DNA of 64,000 bases from Dyella marensis (GTDB taxonomy: Bacteria; Pseudomonadota; Gammaproteobacteria; Xanthomonadales; Rhodanobacteraceae), in NCBI RefSeq assembly GCF_900112865.1, contig NZ_FONH01000018.1, positions 1-64,000 of the forward strand. The letters are read 5' to 3'. Within the stretch, counting starts at the first letter, position 1, and each line of letters opens with the position of its first letter. A program made the position numbers and the translations under genes. The notes under the pieces are model-generated. The model searched no databases. It had not been told where the DNA came from and saw only the letters and a program-made list of their open reading frames with translations. Positions 6,464-15,405 of this stretch are shown in pieces.

Positions 6464-8182
6464 TTACGCGCGTTCAAGCACCCGCACCGTCTCGCGATAC
6501 CCCGCATCCACCGCGCGCTCCCAATCGCCCCAGTCCAGCACGCTCACATGCTCCAGCGGCGGCGTCACCAGTACATCGGCGATGCCGCGGCGGTGTTCGC
6601 TGGCACCTTCGCTGTTGACCATCGCCGCGCGCACCAGGGTAGAGACCAGGCCGGGGCGTTGGATGGCCTGGCGCTGGAGCACCAGCTGCCACCATGGTGG
6701 GGTGCTGTATTCCTCGGCGGTGGTGAGCAGCGAGATGTCGGCGCGGATATCGACGGCGGTGACGTGGGCGATGCCGTCGGCGGCCATCACGTCGGTGGGC
6801 AGGTTGTCGACCAGGGCGCCGTCGACGTAGACGCGCCCGCGGTGCAGCACCGGCGGCAGCACGCCGGGGATCGCGCTGGACGCGCGCAGCCACATCCACA
6901 GCGGCCCGCCGCGCCGCACCACCATGCCGTCGCCGGACAGGCAAGTCGCCACGCAGAAGAACGGCAGCTTGAGATCCTCGATCTCCAGCGCGCCGAATGC
7001 GCGGCGCAGCATGCTCGCGGCACGGCGGCCGCGGGTCAGCGCCACCACCGGCAGGGTCCAGTCCGACAGCGGCCGGCCCTGCACGAAGGCGCGCCGGTAC
7101 ACCTCGGTCATCTCTTCCAGGCCCCAGCCCGCTGCCACGCCGGCGCCGATGATCGCGCCGATGCTGGTGCCGCCGACGCAATCGAAATGATGGCCGGCTT
7201 CCTTCAGCGCGCGCAGCGCCCCCAGATGGGCCAGCCCGCGGGCGCCGCCGCCGGCCAGCACCAGCCCGCGCGCATGGCCGCTGACCAGCCGTGCCAGCCG
7301 CGCGATGTCCGCCTGGCCGCCGACATGGTGATGCTGCAGCTCGCCGCTGAATGGCGCGCGCCAGCGCTGCGCTGTGCCGAGACTGGGCTGGCGGCCCGCA
7401 TGCAGCAGGATCAGATGGCGTGGCCGGTGGCCGACCCGCGACGGATCGAGGATCGCCGCCTCCGGCCACGGCCGCGCCGGCCGCGCCGCCTGGGCCGGGA
7501 GCAGCAGTACGTCGGCCTGGCGCAGGCAGCGCTGGCGCCACAGCGGATCGCCCTGGGTGTCCAGGTAGATCACGAAGCGCACCTGCGCCTCGCGCGCGGC
7601 GAACCAGTCGCTGCCGCGGCCGGCGCCCTGCTCGCCGTCGATCACCGCACAGCTGCCGTAAGGCTCCAGCGCCATCGCCAGCTGCATGGCCAGCGCGCGC
7701 GCCGGCACCTCCGCATCCGCCGGCAGCAGCGCGAAGGTGCGCGCCACGCCGGGGCTTTCCTCCTTGCGCAGGCGCCGCTGCAGGCGGCCGACCGCGACCC
7801 GCGCGACGCCGAGCATGGCCTGCGGATGGCGCCCGACCAGCGCCTCGAACGCGCTGCGATCCAGCCGCAGCAGCTCGCAGTCGCGCAGGGCGCGCACGGT
7901 GAGCTGGCGCGCCTCGCCGCCGATCAGCCCGATCTCGCCCACGCTGTCGCCGGCCGAGACCAGATGCACCAGGCGTGCCGGATCGTCCTCGTCGAACAGG
8001 CCGAGGCTGCCGCTGAGCAGCAGATACATGGCATCGGCCGTCTCGCCGGCCTTGAACAGCGGCCGTCCGCCGGGAAGGCTGAACCAGACCAGGCAGCCGC
8101 GCAGATCGGCCAGGGCCTCGTCGCCGAGGTGGCCGAACACATCGCTTTGACGCAACAGGTCGCTGAAATCCGTTTGACGCAT
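6464..8182 (-). CDS. cNMP-binding-domain patatin-like phospholipase (NTE type)
   Basis: 572-residue protein. An N-terminal cyclic-nucleotide-binding-like domain (about 10-135, with GEIGLIGGE near 82-90) leads through a linker to a C-terminal patatin domain (about 300-500). The patatin oxyanion motif GGGARG is at 311-316, the nucleophile motif GTSIG at 338-342 (S340) and the DGA aspartate at D454. Members hydrolyse lysophospholipids or phospholipids at the membrane, as in eukaryotic neuropathy target esterase. No transmembrane helix is seen. It starts at the ATG ending at 8182; the reading frame stays open far upstream, but only as antisense of the oligopeptidase gene. Divergent from prlC with about 108 bases between them. 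Confidence 0.92.
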   Translation of the reverse strand: MRQTDFSDLLRQSDVFGHLGDEALADLRGCLVWFSLPGGRPLFKAGETADAMYLLLSGSLGLFDEDDPARLVHLVSAGDSVGEIGLIGGEARQLTVRALRDCELLRLDRSAFEALVGRHPQAMLGVARVAVGRLQRRLRKEESPGVARTFALLPADAEVPARALAMQLAMALEPYGSCAVIDGEQGAGRGSDWFAAREAQVRFVIYLDTQGDPLWRQRCLRQADVLLLPAQAARPARPWPEAAILDPSRVGHRPRHLILLHAGRQPSLGTAQRWRAPFSGELQHHHVGGQADIARLARLVSGHARGLVLAGGGARGLAHLGALRALKEAGHHFDCVGGTSIGAIIGAGVAAGWGLEEMTEVYRRAFVQGRPLSDWTLPVVALTRGRRAASMLRRAFGALEIEDLKLPFFCVATCLSGDGMVVRRGGPLWMWLRASSAIPGVLPPVLHRGRVYVDGALVDNLPTDVMAADGIAHVTAVDIRADISLLTTAEEYSTPPWWQLVLQRQAIQRPGLVSTLVRAAMVNSEGASEHRRGIADVLVTPPLEHVSVLDWGDWERAVDAGYRETVRVLERA

Positions 8183-8290
8183 AAAGGCAATGGTAGGGCG
8201 CGCTGTATGACACCTCGGCGTAAGCCGCGCCCGTCCGCGCTTGATTTCGCCCCGACCCGTCGCCACGCTGGCGCTCCCAAGGAGAGACGC

Positions 8291-10393
8291 ATGGCTCACG
8301 AAAACAGCGCCCGGGACACCCAGGCGCACACCGACCCGGTCCACGACAACCCCCTGCTGGCCGACAGCCCGCTGCCGGCGTTCTCGCGCATCCGGCCGGA
8401 ACATGTCGGTCCGGCCGTCGACGCGCTGCTGGCCGACTACCGCAAGGCGATCGACCATCTCACCGCCGCCGGCGGCCCGCGCGATTTCGCCGGCGTGATG
8501 CTGGCGCAGGAGCGCCTGGAGCAGCGCGTGTCGCGCGCCTGGGCGCCGGTGGGGCATCTGCATTCGGTCGCCGACAGCGAGGCGCTGCGCGAGGCCTATG
8601 GTCCGGCCGAGGAAAAGCTCACCGAGCACGCCATCGAGCTGGGTCAGAACCGCGACTTGTACAAGGCGGTGCAGGCGCTGGCCGACGCCCCCGACTTCGC
8701 CGGCCTGCCGCGACCGGAACGCGCGCTGGTCGAGCACGCGCTGCGCGATTTCCACCTGTCCGGCGTGGCGCTGGAAGAACCGGCGCGCACGCGCTACCGC
8801 GAGATCGGCGTGGAGCTGAGCAAGCTGTCCACCGAGTTCTCCAACGCCGTGCTCGACGCCACCGATGCCTGGCACCAGCACATCACCGACGAGCGCGACC
8901 TCGCCGGCATCCCCGAATCCGGCCGCGCCGTGCTGCGCCAGTACGCGCGCGAGCAGAACCTCGACGGCTACCTGGTCACGCTCAAGCAGCCCAGCGTGCA
9001 GGCGGTGCTGACCTATGCCGACAACCGCGGCCTGCGCGAGCGCGTGTACTGGGCCTACCAGACCCGCGCTTCCGACCAGGGCCCGCACGCCGGCAAGTTC
9101 GACAATGGCCCGCGCATCGAGCGGATCATGGCGCTGCGCCACGAGGCGGCCCGGCTGCTGGGCTTCGCCAATGCGGCGGAAGAATCGCTGGCGACCAAGA
9201 TGGCGGCCTCGCCCACCGAGGTGATGGAATTCCTGCACGACCTCGGCCAGCGTGCCCGCCCGGTCGCGCGCCAGGAACTGGCCACGCTGCGCGAGTTCGC
9301 CGCGAAGGAACTGCAGCTCGACAACCTCGAATCCTGGGACGTGGCCTACGCATCCGAAAAGCTGCGCCAGAAGAACTACGACCTCGACGAGGAGCAGCTC
9401 AAGCCGTACTTCCCGCTGCCGGCGGTGATCGAGGGCCTGTTCGGCCTGGTGCAGAAGCTCTACGGCGTGACGCTGGCGCCGCGCGACGGTGTCGAGGTGT
9501 GGCATCCGGACGTGCGCTATTACGACGTGCGCGATGCCGTCGGCCGCGTGTTCGCCGGTGCCTATGTCGATCTCTACGCCCGCTCCGGCAAGCGCGGCGG
9601 CGCCTGGATGGACGTGTGCCAGTCGCGTTTTCGCGAGGGCGACAGCGAGCGCCTGCCGGTGGCCTTCCTCACCTGCAACTTCGCGCCGCCGACCGAAGGC
9701 CGTCCGGCCCTGCTCACCCATGACGATGTGCTGACCCTGTTCCACGAATTCGGCCACGGCCTGCATCACCTGCTCACCGAGATCCAGCTGCCGTCGATCG
9801 GCGGCATCGACGGCGTGGAGTGGGATGCGGTGGAACTGCCCAGCCAGTTCATGGAGAACTTCGGCTGGAACCGCGAGGCGCTGGACCTGTTCGCGCGCCA
9901 CTGGCAGACCGGCGAGCCGCTGCCGGAGGAACTGTTCCAGCGCATGTTGGCCGCGCGGCATTTCCACGCCGGCCTGTTCCTGGTGCGGCAGCTGGAATTC
10001 GCCATGTTCGATTTCCGCCTGCACCTGGCGTACGAGCCGGCGCAGGGCGCGCGTCCGCTGGCGGTGCTGGAGGAAGTGCGGCGCGAGGTGGCGGTGCTGC
10101 ATCCGCCGATCTGGCAGCGCTTCCCCAACAGCTTCACCCACGTGTTCGCCGGCGGTTATGCCGCGGGCTATTACAGCTATCTGTGGGCGGAGCTGCTCAG
10201 CGCGGATGCGTTCGGCGCCTTCGAGGATGCAGCCAAGGCCGGCGGCAGCCTGATCGATCGCGACACCGGCGAACGCTTCCGCCGCGAGATCCTCGCCGTC
10301 GGCGCCAGCCGTCCGGCGCTGGACAGTTTCGTCGCTTTCCGCGGCCGCAAGCCGGAGCCCGAGGCGCTGCTGCGCAGTCATGGCCTGATCTGA
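8291..10393 (+). CDS. prlC: Oligopeptidase A (M3 zinc metallopeptidase)
   Basis: 700-residue cytoplasmic metallopeptidase that degrades short peptides, including signal-peptide fragments. The zinc motif HEFGH is at residues 485-489, followed by the second-shell helix motif IDGVEWDAVELPSQFMENF with the third ligand region. Length and C-terminal pattern (FAGGYAAGYYSYLWAELLSAD) match the PrlC/OpdA group and not thimet peptidases. AAGGAGAG just upstream fixes the ATG at 8291. The open frame continues 5' to 6398, but that part is antisense to the patatin gene. A strong hairpin follows the stop. Confidence 0.97.
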   Translation: MAHENSARDTQAHTDPVHDNPLLADSPLPAFSRIRPEHVGPAVDALLADYRKAIDHLTAAGGPRDFAGVMLAQERLEQRVSRAWAPVGHLHSVADSEALREAYGPAEEKLTEHAIELGQNRDLYKAVQALADAPDFAGLPRPERALVEHALRDFHLSGVALEEPARTRYREIGVELSKLSTEFSNAVLDATDAWHQHITDERDLAGIPESGRAVLRQYAREQNLDGYLVTLKQPSVQAVLTYADNRGLRERVYWAYQTRASDQGPHAGKFDNGPRIERIMALRHEAARLLGFANAAEESLATKMAASPTEVMEFLHDLGQRARPVARQELATLREFAAKELQLDNLESWDVAYASEKLRQKNYDLDEEQLKPYFPLPAVIEGLFGLVQKLYGVTLAPRDGVEVWHPDVRYYDVRDAVGRVFAGAYVDLYARSGKRGGAWMDVCQSRFREGDSERLPVAFLTCNFAPPTEGRPALLTHDDVLTLFHEFGHGLHHLLTEIQLPSIGGIDGVEWDAVELPSQFMENFGWNREALDLFARHWQTGEPLPEELFQRMLAARHFHAGLFLVRQLEFAMFDFRLHLAYEPAQGARPLAVLEEVRREVAVLHPPIWQRFPNSFTHVFAGGYAAGYYSYLWAELLSADAFGAFEDAAKAGGSLIDRDTGERFRREILAVGASRPALDSFVAFRGRKPEPEALLRSHGLI

Positions 10394-10400
10394 TCGTCAG

Positions 10401-10430
10401 GGCCATCTCGCGGTGTTGCGCGAGATGGCC
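10401..10430 (+). terminator. Hairpin after prlC
   Basis: A perfect 12-bp stem (GGCCATCTCGCG and its complement) has a 6-nt loop and is followed by TTC. Flanking TGATCG and CGATCA extend the pairing. The T-run is short. Confidence 0.6.
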
Positions 10431-10463
10431 TTCAAGCGATCAGCGAACACCTACGTCGAACGA

Positions 10464-10498
10464 CATCGGTCCTGCGGTGATTTGCCGTAGGACCGATG
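10464..10498. repeat. 14-bp inverted repeat, possible leader structure
   Basis: CATCGGTCCTGCGG pairs with CCGTAGGACCGATG (one G-U) around a 7-nt loop. It lies 245 bases ahead of the unknown gene at 10743, so it could be a 3' structure of prlC, a leader element or part of a dispersed repeat. Confidence 0.4.
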
Positions 10499-10742
10499 CG
10501 TGCGCGTGCGCCAGTCGACGTTTTCCCGCCCCATGCATTCATCTTCGCCGATGCGCCCCAACGCCGCGTGTCGGCCTTCCCCTACGGCCTTGGCACTAAG
10601 GCCGCTAAGCGCTTGGATTTAGCTCATTTGCCGAATGGTCCGGCGTCGTGCGGACGGTTACGAATAGCGGCCCTGATCGCCCCGCGATCAGCGATCGGCG
10701 CCTGTGTGCGCCGGCTTACCGCCCAATCGGAGCCTTCCTGTC

Positions 10743-12830
10743 ATGGCCAAGTCAGACCTTCCTTCCATCACGCTGCGTGTCGCCGCCGAGTTCCTCAAGG
10801 CGGAGAGCACCGACAAGCGTCCCGCCGTCGCCGCCTACGCCTATAGCGACGGCGGCCACCTGCTCGCCTACTCGCCGTTGGGCGAGAAAGGCGAAACCAA
10901 GCTCGAACTGCCCGCCTCGCGCGAGGCCTCTGCCGTGCGCGTGGTGCTCGGCCCCGCGCCGGAGGAGAAAGAACCGCCCGCGCTCGACGAACTGCTGCGT
11001 CGCGGTGCGATCGAGCGCCATCTCACCCTGCGCCCCGGCGATGCCGCGCCGGACCTGCGTATTCCGGTGTTCCCCGACGTGTGGCGCTACTGGCTGCTCG
11101 GCCTGTGCCTGGTCAAGGGCACGGTGCTCAAGCGCGTGCTGCGCAACGGCGTGTCGGTGGATTTCCCGGTGTGCCACGCCACGGTGGAGATCTACGAGGT
11201 CGATCCGCTGTGGATCGTGTTGCCGAAGCTGCCGCCGTACGTGATCGATCACCTGCGCGACATCCTCGCCGGCAAGCTGCCGCCGCAGCCGCTGCCGGGT
11301 CCCGGCCCGGCCGAAGCGGAAATCAACGCGCACCAGGTGGATGCCGCATCGTTGGATGCGCTGCACGCGGCCGCCGGCAACCAGAAGTTGCGCTTCGCCG
11401 CGATGAGCGGCAGCGCGCAGATGTTCCAGCAGGCGCTGGTCGAGCACGCGCCGTTGATCCGGCCGATCCTGTGCTGGCTGTATCCGCGCTTCGTCACCAT
11501 GCAGCTGATCGGTACCGCCGCCACCGACGAGTGCGGCCATTTCGCGCGCTTCATCTTCAAGGGCTTCCACAATCCGGACCAGCCTGACCTGTATTTCAAG
11601 GTGAAGCAGCGCCTGTTCGGTTTCTTCGAGGTGACGCTGTACGCACCCACGCCGATCGCCTGCCACACCTGGTGGGACTACCCGTGCGGCACCGAAGTCA
11701 CCCTGCACGTGAGCAATCCGCTGGCGATGACCTGCAAGCCCTGCGCGCCGGTGATCGCCGGCAACAACTGGGTGCTGTTCACCGCGATCGGCAATCACTC
11801 GCTGGACGATATCCGCGGCGCCGCGACGACGCTGTCCGGCAGCAGCCATGCCGGCAACGTCGGCCTTACCGGCGGCGGCGCGCCCTGGGGCGGCGTGCTG
11901 ATGCCGCGCCTGGATTTCGACAACGCGCTGCGCGACAGCCTGGGCGTGAAGTACTACCGCCTGTCGTGGAAACGCGACGGCGAGCCGGACAGCCAGTACA
12001 AGCCGCTCAATGCCGCGATCAGCCGCCACTACGCGCAGATGATCGCCAGCGACCTGGTGCTGACCGCGTACTCGCTCGGCCCGCAGGTGGTCGGCGCGCA
12101 GGGCAATCTGTTCGAGATCCCGCCCGCGGTGCCGCCGGTCGGCCAGTGGACGGTCGCCGATGCGGTGGAGGACACCGCCAACGGCAAGTTCGACACCACC
12201 ACCGCCATGGGCGGCGCACCGATCCTGGACGGGCTGGTGCAACTGCGGCTGGAACTGTTCGACGCCGCGGGAGCGGCGGTGAACATCGGCGCGCTGGGCA
12301 TCGACTACTACGTGCCGACCTATGTCGACGGCGGCGGCAACATCCACACCACCAAGGCCAGCGATCCGCTGCTGGGCCTCGGCGCCGGGCTGGTGCAGGG
12401 CAACGCGATGGTGCTGACCCTGCACGTCAACAACGAGCATTGCTCGGCGCATATCGGCGCGCCGATGGTGGGCGGCACCGGCGCGGACGATTGCTGCGGC
12501 GTGCTGGGTTACCACACGGACAGCGACAACGTGACGATGCCGTGGCAGGCCAGCCATCCGCACGGCTTCGCCACGTACGGCTTCCTGGTGAAGCGCGGCG
12601 CGCGCGACGTGCTGTCCGACAGCGGCGCGGTCGGCGGCGGCAGCTTCAGCCAGACGCGCACGGTCGGCGACCTGATGACCACCAACCCCGCGCCGGGCTG
12701 CACCGGCGGCTGCACGGTGGCCGGGTTCACCGAGAACCTGTCGGTCTACGCCATGGCGACCAACGGGTGGGGCCGGCTGTCCAACTACGACGGCTGGGAT
12801 GCGCGGGCCTTCGTGCTGAGCCACCTCTGA
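10743..12830 (+). CDS. Large conserved-looking protein of unknown function
   Basis: 695 residues, no signal peptide, no transmembrane helix and no family I can name. The N-terminal ~100 residues read like a beta-rich domain. Residues ~110-190 (VKGTVLKR, CHATVEIYEVDP) resemble a carboxypeptidase-regulatory or prealbumin-like beta-sandwich, and a second such block follows (CGHFARFIFKGFHNP, LYFKVKQ). The C-terminal half is Gly/Asp-rich with paired cysteines and histidines (CHTWWDYPCG, TCKPCAP, DDCCG, CTGGC, NNEHCSAH) that could bind metal or form disulfides. A GGAG about 10 bases upstream supports the ATG at 10743. It stands alone, closed by a hairpin at 12843-12869. Codon use looks like the neighbours. 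Confidence 0.8.
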   Translation: MAKSDLPSITLRVAAEFLKAESTDKRPAVAAYAYSDGGHLLAYSPLGEKGETKLELPASREASAVRVVLGPAPEEKEPPALDELLRRGAIERHLTLRPGDAAPDLRIPVFPDVWRYWLLGLCLVKGTVLKRVLRNGVSVDFPVCHATVEIYEVDPLWIVLPKLPPYVIDHLRDILAGKLPPQPLPGPGPAEAEINAHQVDAASLDALHAAAGNQKLRFAAMSGSAQMFQQALVEHAPLIRPILCWLYPRFVTMQLIGTAATDECGHFARFIFKGFHNPDQPDLYFKVKQRLFGFFEVTLYAPTPIACHTWWDYPCGTEVTLHVSNPLAMTCKPCAPVIAGNNWVLFTAIGNHSLDDIRGAATTLSGSSHAGNVGLTGGGAPWGGVLMPRLDFDNALRDSLGVKYYRLSWKRDGEPDSQYKPLNAAISRHYAQMIASDLVLTAYSLGPQVVGAQGNLFEIPPAVPPVGQWTVADAVEDTANGKFDTTTAMGGAPILDGLVQLRLELFDAAGAAVNIGALGIDYYVPTYVDGGGNIHTTKASDPLLGLGAGLVQGNAMVLTLHVNNEHCSAHIGAPMVGGTGADDCCGVLGYHTDSDNVTMPWQASHPHGFATYGFLVKRGARDVLSDSGAVGGGSFSQTRTVGDLMTTNPAPGCTGGCTVAGFTENLSVYAMATNGWGRLSNYDGWDARAFVLSHL

Positions 12831-12842
12831 GCGCAGCGAAGC

Positions 12843-12869
12843 GGGAGGCCGGTCACGCGCCGGCCTCCC
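12843..12869 (+). terminator. Hairpin after the unknown 695-residue gene
   Basis: A perfect 10-bp stem (GGGAGGCCGG and its complement) has a 7-nt loop and is followed by TTCC. It is terminator-like with a weak T-run. Confidence 0.5.
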
Positions 12870-12919
12870 TTCCGCACGGCCGAGTGCCGAACCGGCGGCA
12901 TCCCCCTACAATGCCGGCC

Positions 12920-13687
12920 ATGAAAATCGCCTCCTGGAACGTCAACTCGCTCAAGGTCCGCCTGCCGCAGCTCACCGAGTGGGCGGCCGAGGCCAAGCCT
13001 GACGTCATCGCGCTGCAGGAAACCAAGCTGGAGGACGCCAAGTTCCCGGTGGACGAACTGGCCGCGGCCGGTTATCGCGCCGTGTACTCGGGCCAGAAGA
13101 CCTACAACGGCGTGGCCATCCTCGCGCGCGAGGAACCGGCCGACGTGGTCACCGACATCCCCGGGCTGGACGACCCGCAGCGGCGCATCCTCGCCGCCAC
13201 CGTCGGTAGCGTGCGCCTGGTGGATCTGTACGTGGTCAACGGCAAGGCGGTGGGCGACGAGAAATACGCCTACAAGCTCGACTGGCTGGCCAAGGTGCGC
13301 GACTTCCTGGAGGAAGAACACAAGCGCCACCCGCACCTGGTGGTGCTGGGCGATTTCAACATCGCGCCGGACGACCGCGACGTCTACGATCCGGTGGCCT
13401 GGGGCGAGGACGTGCTGTGCTCGCCGCCGGAGCGCGACGCACTCAAGGCGATCACCGCGCTGGGGCTGCACGACAGCTTCCGCCTGTTCGAGCAGGACGG
13501 CGGGCACTTCAGTTGGTGGGACTACCGTCAGGCGGCGTTCCGGCGCAACATGGGCTTGCGCATCGATCTGATCCTGGTTGGCGACGCGCTCAAGCAAGCG
13601 GTGAAGGCGGCAGCCATCGACCGCACGCCGCGCCGCTGGGAAAGGCCTTCGGACCACACGCCGGTGACGCTGGATCTGGATATCTGA
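12920..13687 (+). CDS. xthA: Exodeoxyribonuclease III / AP endonuclease
   Basis: 255-residue Mg-dependent nuclease for base-excision repair. It cuts at abasic sites and degrades 3' ends of duplex DNA. Family motifs are all visible: WNVNSL at the N-terminus, LQETK with catalytic E34, the LGDFNIAP motif, and the C-terminal SDHTPV histidine. The start MKIASWN at 12920 is preferred over an ATG 9 bases upstream because it matches the canonical N-terminus. Its stop overlaps the next start (TGATG), so the UPF0149 gene is coupled to it. Confidence 0.97.
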   Translation: MKIASWNVNSLKVRLPQLTEWAAEAKPDVIALQETKLEDAKFPVDELAAAGYRAVYSGQKTYNGVAILAREEPADVVTDIPGLDDPQRRILAATVGSVRLVDLYVVNGKAVGDEKYAYKLDWLAKVRDFLEEEHKRHPHLVVLGDFNIAPDDRDVYDPVAWGEDVLCSPPERDALKAITALGLHDSFRLFEQDGGHFSWWDYRQAAFRRNMGLRIDLILVGDALKQAVKAAAIDRTPRRWERPSDHTPVTLDLDI

Positions 13688-14376
13688 TGAATACTCCCAA
13701 GACCGATTGGCCCAGTTCGCTCACGGACGACGAGCTCGACGAACTGGATCGCTATCTCCGCGCCCATTCCGGCGACGGCGACCTGCTGCTGGACGGCGTG
13801 CACGGCATGCTCTCGGCGCTGTCGGTCGGCCCGCTGCAGGTATTGCCGGAAGAGTGGCTGCCGGAAGTCCTGCACGAGCCCTTCGCCGACGAGGAAGAAG
13901 GCAACCGCGTGCTGGCGCTGCTGGCCAAGCTCAACGATTCGATCGCCGCCGAACTCGACGTCGACGCCTACGAGCCGATCCTCGGCGAAGTCGATACCGA
14001 GACCGGCCCGACCCTGTCCGCCGCCGGCTGGTGCGAGGGCTTCAGCCGCGCGATCGATCTGCGCGCCGGCCTGTGGGAGAAGCGCCTGGCCGACGATCCC
14101 TCGCTGATGGAACTGCTCGGCCCCGTGATGGCGCTGGCCGTGGACGAAGGCATCCTGAGCGCCGAGGCCGACTTCGAAAAGCTCAGCGACGACGAATACG
14201 ACGAGTGCCTGTCGCAGTTGCCAGCCGTGCTGTCGGCGGTGGAGCAGTACTGGCAGCAGCACCCCGTGACCGAGGCCGACATGGAGGCGCTGACCCAGGC
14301 CGAACCCAGCAGCGGCGGCGGCGACAACGGTGGACAGGCGCCGCCGCGGCATCGCAGCGGCCACTGGCTGCACTGA
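13687..14376 (+). CDS. UPF0149 (YgfB/YecA-type) family protein
   Basis: 229-residue acidic protein. It has the UPF0149 pattern: LTDDELDELDRYL near the N-terminus, LDGVHGMLSALSVGP, then AAGWCEGFSRAIDLRAGLW and a Gln/Glu-rich C-terminus. No SEC-C zinc motif is seen at the end, which places it with the YgfB-like form. Its role is unclear. The ATG overlaps the xthA stop by one base, implying translational coupling. The last ~25 residues (SSGGGDNGGQ, then HRSGHWLH) are low-complexity. Confidence 0.85.
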   Translation: MNTPKTDWPSSLTDDELDELDRYLRAHSGDGDLLLDGVHGMLSALSVGPLQVLPEEWLPEVLHEPFADEEEGNRVLALLAKLNDSIAAELDVDAYEPILGEVDTETGPTLSAAGWCEGFSRAIDLRAGLWEKRLADDPSLMELLGPVMALAVDEGILSAEADFEKLSDDEYDECLSQLPAVLSAVEQYWQQHPVTEADMEALTQAEPSSGGGDNGGQAPPRHRSGHWLH

Positions 14377-14461
14377 AAGGAAACAATCCGTTCGCGCGGA
14401 GCCGCTTGGACCAGGCGGACCGCGCAACCATCATGTGGCGCATTCCTTACAGGAGCCCATC

Positions 14462-15295
14462 ATGAGCGAGCGCAGCATTCTTCGCCGCATCCGCGGCACC
14501 GACACTTCCGACGGCGCGGGCGTCCGGCTCAAGCGCATCATCGGCCAGCCCGGCCTGGACATGCTCGATCCGTTCCTGCTGCTGGACGAGTTCCGCTCCG
14601 ACAGCGCGGACGACTACCTCGCCGGTTTCCCCGAGCATCCGCACCGCGGCTTCGAGACCGTGACCTACATGCTTGCCGGCCATATGCGCCACGGCGACAA
14701 CCACGGCAACCAGGGCGACCTCGGTCCGGGCAGCGTGCAGTGGATGACGGCGGGCCGCGGCATCCTGCACTCGGAAATGCCGCAGCAGGAAAACGGCCTG
14801 ATGTGGGGTTTCCAGCTGTGGGTGAACCTGCCTGCCAAGGACAAGCTGACCGAGCCGCGCTACCAGGACATCGATCCCGCGCGTATTCCCACGGTGCATC
14901 CGCAGGAAGGCGTGGAAGTGAAGATCATTGCCGGCGAACTGTTCGGCGCCGCCGGTCCGGTGGCCGGCATCACCACGGAGCCGGTCTACCTCGACATCGC
15001 CCTGCAGCCCGGCGCGCAGCTGGAAGTCCCGCTGCCGGAAGGCCATAGCGCCTTCGCCTACGTGTTCGACGGCGCAGATGCGCAAGTCGCCGGCGACGTC
15101 CTGCATCGCAGCGAGCTGGCCGTGCTGTCCAAGGGTGGCTCGGTACGCATCGGCGGCCGCGAAGCCCCGGCGCGCGTACTGCTGGTGGCAGGCAAGCCGC
15201 TGGGCGAGAGCGTGGCGCGCTATGGACCGTTCGTGATGAACACGCCTGAGGAGATTCATCAGGCGATTGCGGATTTTCGGGCCGGTAAGTTCTGA
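14462..15295 (+). CDS. Pirin-family cupin protein (YhhW-like)
   Basis: 277-residue bicupin. The metal-binding residues of bacterial pirins are present: HPHRGFE (H59, H61), then ILHSE (H103, E105). Some bacterial pirins have quercetin 2,3-dioxygenase activity and others sense redox state; which applies here is not visible. AGGAG at 14455-14459 region precedes the ATG at 14462. Downstream, a family 1 repeat separates it from the convergent glycosidase gene. Confidence 0.92.
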   Translation: MSERSILRRIRGTDTSDGAGVRLKRIIGQPGLDMLDPFLLLDEFRSDSADDYLAGFPEHPHRGFETVTYMLAGHMRHGDNHGNQGDLGPGSVQWMTAGRGILHSEMPQQENGLMWGFQLWVNLPAKDKLTEPRYQDIDPARIPTVHPQEGVEVKIIAGELFGAAGPVAGITTEPVYLDIALQPGAQLEVPLPEGHSAFAYVFDGADAQVAGDVLHRSELAVLSKGGSVRIGGREAPARVLLVAGKPLGESVARYGPFVMNTPEEIHQAIADFRAGKF

Positions 15296-15305
15296 ACCCG
15301 CACTT

Positions 15306-15397
15306 GTAGGTTGGGGTGAGCCGCAGGCGAACCCCAACAAGGCGCCGCATACCGATGTGCTTATGTTGGGGTTCGCCTGCGGCTCACCCCAACCTAC
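15306..15397. repeat. Long perfect inverted repeat, family 1
   Basis: The arms at 15306-15339 and 15364-15397 pair perfectly over 34 bases around a 24-nt loop. It fills the gap between the convergent pirin and glycosidase genes and could act as a bidirectional transcript end. Confidence 0.9.
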
Positions 15398-15405
15398 GCC
15401 GCGAT

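Larger units (their letters stand above)
10394..10742. other. 349-base gap with three hairpins
   Basis: There is no convincing gene here. It holds a terminator-like hairpin at 10401-10430, a second hairpin at 10464-10498, and a small one pairing GGCCTT (10586-10591) with AAGGCC (10598-10603). An open frame starting at 10496 runs into the next gene in another frame and looks like chance. Confidence 0.5.

Noticed and set aside
6464-10381. Open frame of 1305 codons on the minus strand covering prlC
   Set aside because: The real gene starts at 8182. The upstream part is antisense to prlC and has no domain signature.
6398-10393. Open frame of 1331 codons on the plus strand reaching far upstream of prlC
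   Set aside because: Only the part from 8291 matches oligopeptidase A and has a ribosome site. The first 1900 bases are antisense to the patatin gene, a common effect of GC-rich codon use.
10496-10846. 116-codon frame between prlC and the unknown gene
   Set aside because: No ribosome site. It overlaps the start of the real gene in another frame and has Arg-rich chance composition.
11672-12919. In-frame extension of xthA back through the unknown gene
   Set aside because: The exonuclease starts canonically at MKIASWN (12920). The upstream frame overlaps the 695-residue gene and reads as Arg/Ala/Gly-rich chance sequence.
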